Positions 13,030-23,891 of a stretch of DNA of 64,000 bases are shown here, piece by piece. The position numbers and the translations under genes were made by a program. Location: contig JABWDB010000004.1 in the NCBI GenBank assembly GCA_019614645.1, forward strand, positions 3,348,001-3,412,000. The letters run 5' to 3'. Position 1 is the stretch's first letter. Every line of letters starts with the position of its first letter. The notes under the pieces were generated by a model, which was given only the letters and a program-made list of their open reading frames with translations, did not search any database and was not told the origin of the DNA. This stretch comes from Stratiolaelaps scimitus (lineage: Eukaryota > Arthropoda > Arachnida > Mesostigmata > Laelapidae).

Positions 13030-13344
13030 TCAAACCAACGGGTGCTGGGGCTCTAATCTCCTCGGTTCCGCCATCGCTGTGCATTCGGGAGGGGTGTGTT
13101 CGACCCCGTCGGCCCTGCCGCTGTCGCAGAGAGCGCATGTATCCATGTGCGCTTTGCCGATCTTGACCATATGGGTCTGGAGCTGGCTAGGTCCGGTCAG
13201 TATCTGCGCTGTCCAGCAGGTCATCTCCCCTCCCTGCCGGTCGTACCATCTCCCCTCCCGGCCGGTCGTACCAATCTCGCAATACAGGGATAAGCCCGTC
13301 GGTCCATCGGCCTTTCCCGTTGTCGGGCCGTCTACTCCACCCAT
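13030..13344 (-). pseudogene. retrotransposon ORF2 C-terminal fragment
   Basis: A 104-codon minus-strand open frame carries the pattern typical of the C-terminal end of non-LTR retrotransposon polyproteins: 'QILTG' (about 13198-13212), then 'KIGKAHMDTCALCDSG' and 'EHTPPECTAM' (about 13070-13170). This is the CxxC...HxxxxC zinc-knuckle-like motif that follows the reverse transcriptase in several clades. No intact upstream RT is present, and the frame ends prematurely shortly after the knuckle. The region is much more GC-rich than its surroundings, consistent with an inserted element. It lies just upstream of P450-B. Confidence 0.65.
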
Positions 13345-13506
13345 TCTGCCACTTATGCAGTGTTGTTGTCATAACTTCACTTTGGGATTAATCTTATCTG
13401 GCTAATCCGTGCCTGAGTGCTATACTCTCCTGCCAATGAAAGCCTACTAGTCGCTCATCGTGCTCGCTATTCCAAACACACGTACACAACAGCTCGATCG
13501 GGAACG

Positions 13507-16500
13507 ATGCTGACCACACTGCTTGCAACGCTGTTCGCCCTTCTGGCAGGGTACCTCCTCTGGTGCGTGAAGCTGCAACGTGATTCGACTTCTGCCGCTT
13601 CTGTGGATTTTTCCTCGTCTTGTTGTGTAGCTCTCCTTTGAAATTCATCGAAGATGTCGTATTATGTTTTTTTCGAGCTGACCCTCAGCTGTTCCCCTAT
13701 CTGACAGGCCTCAGCTCTTAACCTTTAGGTATTACTATGAGGACCTGTCGGGGCCACCTTTGCTTATTCTCTGCCTTACTCGTACCTGACAAGAATCTTC
13801 AGATAAAGAAAGATGATAAAGAACTCCAAGGATTCTCCAAAGCGTCTGACAGGATTTGAACCCAACACACACGTGTCCCTCCGGTCTAGTGGTCTAAGAC
13901 GCTCACCACTAGACCATCCAGGGGACCGAAGATGTCGTACTGTTTTTTCGTTAATCAATGGATATACATATTAGCTTCAATTTTTTTGTTGTTGTTGTTG
14001 TTGGTGCCATCGATTTGTTTTGTGTAGGCGCCGCTACAGAACGTTCCAGCTACTAAGGGAAGCTGGACACGTCGGCCCTCCTATCAACTACTTCTCTGGG
14101 CAGTACTTCCAGCTTAACCGAGATGGTGCTGCCAAGACGTTCACCCGTTGGTTCAAAGAATTCAACTCGGATGTTGTCGCTTTCTACTATGGATCGCGAC
14201 CGACCCTGATCATCCAGGACCTCGAACTGACGAAGCAGATAATCATCAAAGACTTCCAAAAGTTTCGCAATCGCTCGGTAAGCTTTCGTCACAATATTCG
14301 GCCTCAAGTTGAACAAAGTAGACAGAGCGCAAATGCGATATTCTTATGCACACGGCCTCAGATCTCAATGTCAGGTACATTGTCTAATTAATGATGTGCA
14401 AAATTGTGAAATGGCTTTTAAGTCATGCTACGATCGCGGGTTAACCCCGTACACAGATGTGTAGATCAGTAAGTAATATCTACACATTGTGCTAATATAA
14501 CGTGTGATTGAGACGCTTATCTCACAAATTGAAGATCGGATCGTAAACAAAAATTGGCAGGTACGTTATAGTAGACGCAGACATCTGGGCGTTTTCAAAT
14601 TATCTACCAGCGACATATGTTAGCCACCGGCCTGTGGAGGGAAAATTAGAGCTGTTATGTAAGCCTAGTGGGATCGAAATTGTATTGCTTTCCTGGCCCT
14701 GCTGAGATTGCGCTGTGCTAAGTTCGAATAAGCCAAAGCGGATTTGCAAGACTCCTGCTTGACAGGGTCTCATGAAACCATTTCACAATGAACCATGCGA
14801 ATGCATAATCCAAAGGGATTATCACATACCACATACATTCATGGCTAAGTGCTCACGTAACCATCGGTCGATAACCAATCGTATGACGCTTGTTGTTGTC
14901 TCCGTAAATGTCGAGTTCGCAGTACGAGTACATGACGCCGTGGACTTTACGCGGATACGCATTAATAGAACTGCAGTGTTATCACACCTGTTTACTATGG
15001 CGCGTATGTAGATAGCGCAATTCGTTTCTGTGAGTCGTTCTTTCAAGAAGACTGTTTTCCTAAATGAAAACTCGACCAAAGTGGGGTATGCAGGGAAGCC
15101 AGCCTGGCCCGATCATACATCTGCCAACCCGGCAATCGGTTTGCCCACATGAATTAATTCCAACGTTGAAATCTATCTCAAGCAGCGTTGATAGCATCTT
15201 TAGTTAGACAGCACTAATGGCGTCCATGCCACATGCTTGGGAATGATAAGCGGGACGCGTCCAACAGAGTGTTGTGGATTTGACGAAAACACGTGGATTA
15301 CGACGCAATCCCAACCTTTTTGTTGTGGTCGAACATGACACAGATTTGACACCGTGTGTCGGTGGCCAACGCGCCGCATACATCTAGGTATTTAAGGCTG
15401 GAAAATGTAATCCAAATAACGCAATGTATCTGCTCGCTTTCTCGTAAGCTTCCAAGTTACTCCCTCTAACTCCGTGAATATCTTTGACAGAACTGATGTT
15501 TGTTTGCTCAAACAGTCGATTGTTAACTGGAGCACTATTGTCATTACTGAGTGAAACGATAGATCATCTGGCGGTGAATACAAGGGACAAGATAAACTCG
15601 CTAGGAACGAGACTGAAATAGCAAGTGGATGATAATGTACATTAGCATTGATTCAATTGAATTATTGATTTAAATTACAGGAAACCCTACGTCTGGAGGC
15701 CACACACCCATATATGGGACGAAACGTGATTTTCACCTCCGATGATCGATGGAAGTACACGCGAAATTTTATTACGCCAAGCTTCAGCACCGTGAACTTG
15801 CGCGAAGTAAGATCATCCCCGAGCTAGATGTCAACTAAGTGTAATTCAAGTCCAATTAAGTCGGCCACCTATCGTTTTATACTTGAGATCAGCCTATCTA
15901 GAAATTGAATCATTGTCCGGAAAAATGTAACCGAAATACTTTATTATCTAGAAACACCTCGTTCCACCGTTCAAGTTTGAACCTATAGGTATAATCGCTT
16001 TAAGATTGCGAGTATTCGAGGATATCGAGAGGTGAGACAATTATTTTTTATACGTTTCAAGCTTGACTTGGTACTGCTTACCGTTCCGAAACATGCCACA
16101 TGTCCGCTAAAACCATTCGAATGTTATGAAGCAAAACAATTTGACACCCCATAAATCTGATTTGTGGTTCATCTGCCAATTCTCACTAATCATCAAACCA
16201 ACTACAAAGCTCCAAGCGATTACCGACCCTAGTCATCCCTATTCACCGTTGGGTTGCAGCCAACGTATCAACGTATCGAGATGAACTCGAATCTCTTTCG
16301 GTCACAGAGAATAACAAAACTTTGCCATCTAAATATCGTCGTATGACATGCATACTACTAGGTTAAGATAAGGGAATAATTGTAACGATTGCAGCTCCTT
16401 TAATAAACTAAAAAACTGTTTGGTTTATTAAGGGAACTGCAATCGTCACAATGCTTAAGTTCTCTTATATGGCATGTGAGAAATTAATTGTATTTTAGGT

Positions 16501-19500
16501 TATTCAACATGAAATACAACATGTCCTCTCATACAACACCCCTACCCCTACTGACTACTGTCCTAGATGCACGCACGGCTTGCAAAATGCGTCGACATAT
16601 TCATGGAGAATCTGTCTTCTGCAAGTGGCAAAACCTTCAACGTGTATCCGGTACTGCGACGGCTAACACTGGACAACATATCGCGGAGCGCCTTCAGCGT
16701 AAAATCGGACGTACAAGAGGATCTGTTCGGTCCGCGGCCAAAGTTCCAAGAGGCGGCCGAGACAGCGTTCGACCTTCTCGGCCGAAGCTGGCTCAACGTC
16801 GTTATTCGTAAGATGGAAATTTCACTCAACAGAACCGTAAATAGTGGTTGGACAGAACTAGCTTAGCTTTTGAAGTTACTCTTACGCAAACGTGGTCTCA
16901 GCTGGATCCATGCAACATTGTTGAAAGGATCATAGCAAAATACACCGTGTATTGATATTTATTCTAGCCACATTCTAGAAATTAGACCAAGCGGGCTATT
17001 GTTTTCTTGGTGCTGGCTAATACTGTAAAATCGAAGAGCAATGCAGTTCAACATCCGTTTTTGCGAAACTCGAAGCGAACACAAATACCAATGAGATCTT
17101 TGGTGAGTACCCTTCGCACAAGCTGTGACCAAGCGACAGTGGATCGCACGCAATTCGTAGGAGCGTACATTCAGAGTCGGGCAACCAACGTCTGCAAGCG
17201 CTACCCAGTTAACGCCGTTTCGATTTTTGTTCTGTATTATGCTGTATGCTCGTAGAGTGTTTCAAACCATTGGGTGAATTTCTGTTCCACCGATTGCACC
17301 CTCGAGGTCTGATAAACCATCCCATGGACGCCATGTCAAACTACATGAGTAGTTTCATTAAACTGAGGCAAGCCTCGAAAAAGGTAACTAATCACAGAGA
17401 ACCTATTTCCTTGCTATAGCTAACGACCGGATCGTACATCACGTATTATTATTGTTGCTATTATCTATGTAAAGAATAACATGGGGCACTTTGTGATTGT
17501 TTACCACGGCTGGAACTCTTCAGCGCCCCCTTAAGTTCCCTAAGAATATGAGCTATTGTTTGCTACCACATGGAATGTCCCAGGAGACATAATTACCACT
17601 TATAAATAGAAGATCCTTGGATCCACATATGGGCTTGATTTTTTCCGGCAAACCACAAACGATCTCTCTCTCTCAAAGCCACCAAAACCGACCGAGCTCA
17701 CTACGTATTGATAAACTGGGTTTGACCGTTCGATACATCTTGTCAATCGAGCCATACATAAATGACTGTTTGAATTGTCATCCACGTCGACTGGACCAGG
17801 GCTGCACCAAAATCACAATTATCGAATACTTCATTCGGTTCGTATCACGTAAAAATATCACGGGTTGTTTCTGAAGATCGTTAATAAGCTGACCTTCTTC
17901 TGATGCTTGTCACTATGACTTCGCAGGACAATGACTGGATAGATTTTATGGAAAACTTGGTCAATGCTGGCTCGGGAGCCAATATGGAGAAGAGAAAGTT
18001 CCACAAGAAGCTCGGTTTCCAACTCGACGAGAAGGAAGTTACTGGCAATTGTCTGCTTTTCTTTATTGCGGCGTAAGTTACACTCGAACGTATATTTGTC
18101 ATGGAAGTTGTATGTGATGCCCAATAGCAAATTTTCGTTTGCTCTAATCCATAACCCTTATCAACAGAGTCATCGAACTCGAATTACAAACGCTTCATGT
18201 ATATGCAGTGTCAACTTACAAAAGCGATTCATCTAAGTCATACAGAAAATAACAACGGGGTAGTTTTTGTAACTAAACTCTCGAAAGGAACTAGCCTTTC
18301 TGCCGTCCCTCTATTCGATTAAATTGTAATCTAACCTCTATTACATGCATAGACATTTTATATGTCAACAGTTCGGCAGTTGCGTTGGCATATTAGCAAA
18401 CGGAAAGTAAAAATCAACAAAAATATTATATATTTATATCAACTCTGTGATCAAAAGGTTCGAGACAATAAGCTCTTCGATGTCATTTGCGTTCTTCGAA
18501 CTGGGCAAGAGACCCGACATCCAGCGGAGACTCCGCAAGGAACTACGAACAGCACTGGATGAGTTAAAGGAGGAAGATCTGACCTATGACTTTATCATGA
18601 ATCATCCATATCTCGACATGGTGGTCAACGAGGTACTGCGCATGTACCCCGTAGGATATGGGTAAGTCTTCATTTCCAAGCTGAAGAGGGAAAACATCCT
18701 GCATCTAGTAACATCCCTATATGACCTTCGGTACACTGGGTGAACCTTAATCGCTTGATGAATATCCAACTAATTAATTTTCACGCTCGATTATATTGGA
18801 TCAGCTTCTTCAAAGCAAGCTCAGTATATCAACGAACAACGTCGCCACCACCGCTTCATTTGATCTTGTCCAGAGCCAGCCGTAGCTCCTCCATAAGATG
18901 ATGAATATTGCATAGTTCGTTAAGTATTAAGCCAGTTACGATTATTTGGACAAACACGTCTAGGTTCGTTGCACGTGCATGTAACGAAGACTTCGAACAC
19001 AAAGGAGTGAAAATCCCAAAGGGAACCGATGTGATCTTCCCAATGTTCACCGTTCAACGAGATCCCCGGTACTTCCCCGACCCTGAGACCTTCGATCCCG
19101 AGCGCTTCAGCCTGGAAAACAAGGTAAATGCAGCATGGCGTCGTTGAATCATCACACCTATTCACGCATATCTATTTACATTACTTGTGTGGGTGCGTAT
19201 GTGCTTTCGTTGCATATACATCGTGCATATACATCGTGCATATACATTTCTTCCAGCATCTACAGTAGAATACTTTCCCGGCGAATGTCCTCCGCTCAAT
19301 TTTTCTACAACGGTTAATATCAAAACAATCTTTTCAACTCTTAATATGTATCAATGAATAGCGTTCATCGAAGTTAAATTGCGATGCATCTCTTCACTTG
19401 TAGATATTTTCAGAATCTACCCTACATGGTATGGCCGTGGCCATAGCACAATTAACGTGTATTGTGTGTTTACCAACGCTTTTACCAACAGGATAAAATT

Positions 19501-19731
19501 CCATCGATGGCATATTTACCGTTCGGTGAAGGCCAGAGGATGTGCATTGGTAAACGCTTCGGTCTGATGGAGATGAAGCATATTCTGGCGCGAATGTCGC
19601 TGACGTTCGATATCTTCCTCGATCCTGCTCGTCACCCCGAGGGAGCCCCGGTCGAGATCACCGACCGCGCCTCTGTCATTCTTCAACCTTCCTCTGGTGT
19701 TCACATCTACTTGACGGAGGTTGAACAATGA
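13507..19731 (+). CDS. cytochrome P450, CYP3-clan type (P450-B), 9 exons
   Basis: Tandem paralogue of P450-A with the same role: an ER-anchored haem monooxygenase. Exons: 13507-13562, 14028-14277, 15681-15806, 16567-16807, 17256-17383, 17927-18072, 18458-18661, 18964-19123 and 19492-19731, all with GT-AG introns, summing to 1551 nt (516 aa). Exons 2-8 have exactly the same lengths as those of P450-A, and all eight intron phases match. Motifs: N-terminal hydrophobic anchor (about residues 2-18), W126xxxR130, I-helix AAFETI (315-320), E374xxR377, PERF, and FGEGQRMCIG with Cys455 as haem ligand. The conserved I-helix Thr319 is kept, but the next position is Ile rather than Thr/Ser. Intron 1 contains a full-length SINE-A with target-site duplication, and intron 3 holds a SINE-B piece. 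The gene looks intact. Confidence 0.95.
13662..13926 (-). mobile_element. SINE-A, full-length copy with target-site duplication
   Basis: A 265-bp insertion in intron 1 of P450-B, flanked by the perfect 13-bp direct repeat cgaagatgtcgta at 13649-13661 and 13927-13939. On the minus strand it begins with a tRNA-like head: A box tggtctagtgg (as in tRNA-Asp/Glu) and B box ggttcaaatcc. A unique body follows, then the conserved 3' module around gaggcctgtcagatagggga, then a short A-rich tail. It is a tRNA-derived SINE, not a working tRNA gene, because the acceptor arms do not pair well. Confidence 0.85.
16395..16480 (-). mobile_element. SINE-B 3' module fragment
   Basis: The segment tggtttattaagggaactgc followed by aatcgtcacaatgcttaagttctc matches the SINE-B module at 12360-12440 nearly base for base. 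A second, inverted shorter match (gcagctcctttaataaac) lies immediately to its left, giving an inverted-repeat arrangement. The copy is within intron 3 of P450-B and has no tRNA-like head. Confidence 0.55.
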
Positions 19732-21700
19732 ATGCCGACGCATACCTTCGACATACGATACTGATCTGTTGTAGCAAACGATATTCATCCCTATAACGAC
19801 CGCACACTGTCAAATAGGCCAAATCACTGAGATGTCAATGGCTAGGCCGGTTCGATACCGGTGAGGATTGACGAGAATTCAGGTACAACACCGGCCACCG
19901 ACGAACCGCAAATGAATGCGCATATCACTTATATAGCATTGTGCCGATATTGATTATGTCCATAATGATCATGCAATTAGCGGTGATCTTGATCATAATG
20001 AAAACGACAATGTTTACAAATCACACTATCAAATAGTTTTGAAGTACTTATCTACGTCACGTCTAACAGCACAACGTCAAGCTACAGTGAAATTTGACTT
20101 TTATCATACAGCGTGCCCCTTAACATAGCGGCCTAGGCTCGATCAAAGAAAAGACGTCTTAGTTGCCGAAATGCTTAATGAGATTGATTGAATTCGTTTC
20201 CACGCTTCGAGTCGATTCGTCGGTAAATAGATTGCGAGTTTCTGCATTACCGTGATGTATTTCATATACGATACTACAATTATATATAGAAGCTAGGGTT
20301 AGCTAGCTATATCATATTGTAATGATCAGATACTATTAATAATAAATGACTATACTATTAATAACAACGACGCAACATCACGCTTCTTCTGAACGGTGTC
20401 AGCTTAAATTTGAATACTTATATTCCACTACTTCGAAGCTTGCTAGCGATAGAATTCGAAGGAAGCTATTCATAGGGAAGTTATCAGGTAAACTTCTATT
20501 GGAAGGGCCACAAGGAAAGTGTGGCCGATAGCTTTATTCTGACGATGCCGTTGAGATGTGTGCGTGCAAAATAATGCCATATTCAACGATCCGCAGGAAT
20601 ATCCATTATTATTATTATTATCGATTTATTACCTTAGGAGAAGTTTCCTCTAAACATCCGAAAGAGAAATGCGTTTGAGGAGACACATGCATATATGAAG
20701 ATTCATTCAAATTTTGTTCGCATAATTAACTGTTATCGAGACGAAAAATGTACCCTAGTGAAACTCTACCAAAAAATTACACCAGGACAAATTCTTGGTA
20801 GCAACTTTGCGAAGATAAGAAAGATCTAGAAACGATAAAAATGCTCCCACTCAATTACAACGAAATTAATACATCTATAATATAATACAAAGATTTTATT
20901 ACAATAGAGATTAGAATTATTATTCTAACCTCATATATATATATATAATATATATGGTGTGTGTGAGTATGCTTTGACTACAAAGTTTGCGTATGTACAG
21001 AAGTACAACCGTGGCCAGAATATAGCACTGTTGCAAGTATCGTAAAATATAGTTATTTACATAGAGCGCATTCGTTGGACGCTACCGGTAGCGCCTTTTC
21101 ATCAAAATTCTACCTTTCTACTCGTCGCGCCACCTCCTGAAGACCGTGTGAGAGTCCGGAGGGTTGGCAGAACTGCAGATGTGCATGCATCATGCCCATA
21201 CGTGAGACACGTGAGCAGACGAACTCTCAGTGAAATCACCATATCACCATTCCACGAGTGGCAAAAACCACTTTCTCGTGAGGGTCTGTTTCGACATCGA
21301 CATTCATAGTTCGACATCGATCTAATGTTTGTCTGCACTTCGCATTGTCTATTTCGCCTTGCCCGCATGGAGAAAGCACAGATTTTTTTTCCAATGCACA
21401 GACAATATTGTTCTGTCACTCGTTGCCATTTCGTTATCGCAGAACTCATGACGATAATGAGGCTGCGCAATATAGATTTTGCATGGGACAACCAACATCT
21501 GTACGGGTGGGGGCCCATTGTATTCGCATTCTACAATAATCACTGAGTTATCTCGAGTTTTTGACTTGGTTCATGACTTGACATCCCCGACTTGAGCTTA
21601 CTGTATTGATATTGTTGACAGGCAGCGACATTTCCGATCCTTTTCAATTCTTGTGCGCCACTTCCCACTGGACACGATATCAGAGAAGCTTCTAGCGCGC
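19732..21700. other. convergent intergenic region (P450-B 3' flank / esterase 3' flank)
   Basis: No exon is supported. An aataaa at 20341-20346 is the best candidate polyadenylation signal for P450-B, about 610 nt after its stop. A (TA)n tract lies near 20934-20954. Overlapping open frames at 21102-21546 exist on both strands but show no motif or splice context. Confidence 0.5.
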
Positions 21701-21706
21701 TTTATT
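21701..21706 (-). terminator. polyadenylation signal of the esterase gene
   Basis: tttatt on the + strand is AATAAA on the minus strand, 67 nt past the TAG stop of the carboxylesterase terminal exon. Spacing and orientation fit a 3'-end signal for that gene. Confidence 0.6.
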
Positions 21707-21772
21707 AATATTACTATTATAGAATAAAGCAGTGAATCCCTTTTGTCCTTTAAGTGTCGTTATCGATTACAC

Positions 21773-22022
21773 CTAATATGTGTTCGTTCTGACGAAAAGA
21801 ATCGAAAACGCCGTAACGATCAACATTGCAATAGATGATGTCCAACTTGTACTGGAGAGGACGCCGGGTGAGCTATTCCTGAAACGTCCTTCGACCCGCT
21901 TGCGATAGTTGTTGCTCTTCGAGTGTTTCGATTTCTTCGTAGGCTTTGGAGGGGCCTTCTTCACTGGACCGAATGAGATTGGCTTCTTGGTTGTCGATGT
22001 CGGCGATGTCAGTGTCTCTTTC
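21773..22022 (-). CDS. carboxylesterase exon 3 (C-terminal linker and hydrophobic tail)
   Basis: Starts after the acceptor ctttcattccag and continues in the phase left by exon 2 (AA|G, Lys568). It encodes a basic, Pro/Thr/Ser-rich stretch (PTSTTKKP, KAPPKPTKKSKHSK), a possible N-glycosylation site (NSS), a hydrophobic run (SSIAMLIVTAFSILFV), a short polar end, and TAG. Length and phase are consistent, so the summed reading frame has no stop. A GPI-anchor signal and a plain C-terminal membrane segment are both possible. Confidence 0.75.
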
Positions 22023-23848
22023 CTGGAATGAAGGCCGACAAAATAGCAAGCAGGACAACAAAACAACACAAGCGTATTATTGCCGTAGTATCGCTCACAT
22101 AGGTGTATGTTCTGGGGTCCAGGTGACTCAAATACAGATTTCTATCCTATCATATCATATCATAATCAAATGTTTATTCTTGGAACTGCAATATACATAC
22201 GTGTATACAAATAAGTACGTGAAATGGCAATTGTTTTTCGTCGAAATCACCCCGTTAGGAAAATGCCGAGTGTTCTATTATTTTTTATCATGGAACCTGG
22301 ACAAATTTGATGCCAATATATTTTCGCCGCTCTAAACTGAGAACTTGACACATATGAACACAGTTACGAGGATTTAGTTCACCGTACCATTGAAGTGGTA
22401 TCATGGCATTCGCTCTTCGACAAAACCCTATATATATGTATATATATATATATATATCTCAGCTTGTAGCATGTCAAGGAAAGTAATGTAATTAAATCGT
22501 ACACTATCGACTAATTGGACTTTTCATCCAAATGCGGGTCACGTTGTAGCTATGAAGTAGCTGAGTTTGTTGCCCCTGCAACTCGTGTAATTGTTGCGTA
22601 AACGACGACTGCCGAACCACAGCGGCGACAGCGATTCAATGCTGCTGCTGCGTCGTCGTCTATCGATCAAGGTCATGGGTCAGTTGATTTCACACACACC
22701 CTCATACAACTCCTCATAGACAGCCGACGATGGGACGTTCAATTGGTTGCCAATCTTAAATGATATCATTACATGGTCGCAATTTGTGACCAATGGTAGG
22801 GCTAGATTCGCAATGTTAGAATCGAAAAAAAGATAATATATATATATATATATCTATATATGGATTGTTTCGATCCTGAGAAGAATAAGGCAATAACCAT
22901 GCGAGGTGAACAGTCGCCATATTTTGTTTCGAATTTTTAGGCAGTTCGTTGCGTGTGGACCGTTGTTGGCTCAATGAGAGGTCGCTTCTAATATCGAAAT
23001 GATCTCCATGAAATTTCCTACTTAACAATTGACGTTGACATCTGCTGCCTTTCTAGGCAATTTCAACGCTCGGAAATTCCTTTTAGATTAATATCAACGC
23101 GTCTAGTGTGTACTGAGATTCCTAGCTTAGTTTAACTCAGACTGAATGAGAAGCAATTAAGCACACAGCTGCTCATACATAGTCGCAGAATGTTTCATTC
23201 CTTCAAATGGTGGTGACTTTTGAGGATCTCGACAGTAATTGAGTCATCGAACGGTTAGTGAATTTATGACTCGGTTGTAAACGTTTCAAGACATAGAAAG
23301 GACGGCTCGAACGTCCAGCAACGTCAATCAATCTATTAATTGAAAGCTGATTAACCTTGCTCGAAATTTAGAAAAAAATAAAACTGTATAACATCGATTG
23401 TTAACTGTTTTGCCACACAGTCAAACATTTTACATTTGACGTTATGCGCTTCCGAATAGAACCCGCAGACGTCATCGGCGACGAGCTAAAACTTTGTATT
23501 ACTAACTAAATGTTCAGTGTCTTATATAACAGGACAAAAACAAAACATGAAGTGTTATTTTTTGTTTCGTACTTTCGTATAAGGTAGGGCCTCCAAAGTT
23601 CGCATTTGTCCTTCTTCGGTCCATCGGCCGCGGTGGATACGTTTCCGGGCGCCAAGTTCACGTACTTCTGGCTCGACGCCGAATATCGCGGCCACTCACC
23701 CGTCGAGCCTGGAATTGTCGGTTTGCTGAAAGATTACAGAAAAACACAATTGCGTTTATGTCAGTCACGATGTTGAACTACAGTTTTTTACGGACAGTAA
23801 AAATAGTGTGTGCGAGTGTCAGCAAGCCACCTGATATAATCATCACCC

Positions 23849-23891
<43 letters not shown>

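Noticed and set aside
12872..13138. 88-codon minus-strand open frame adjoining the retroelement remnant
   Set aside because: It overlaps the zinc-knuckle frame in another phase and shows no independent motif.
13855..13926. Functional tRNA gene on the minus strand
   Set aside because: A and B boxes are excellent, but the acceptor ends do not pair, the sequence is flanked by a target-site duplication and continues into a repeated body; it is a SINE head.
21102..21546. Overlapping open frames on both strands (up to 138 codons)
   Set aside because: No motif; the stretch lies in the 3' flank of the esterase, past its stop and probable polyadenylation signal.
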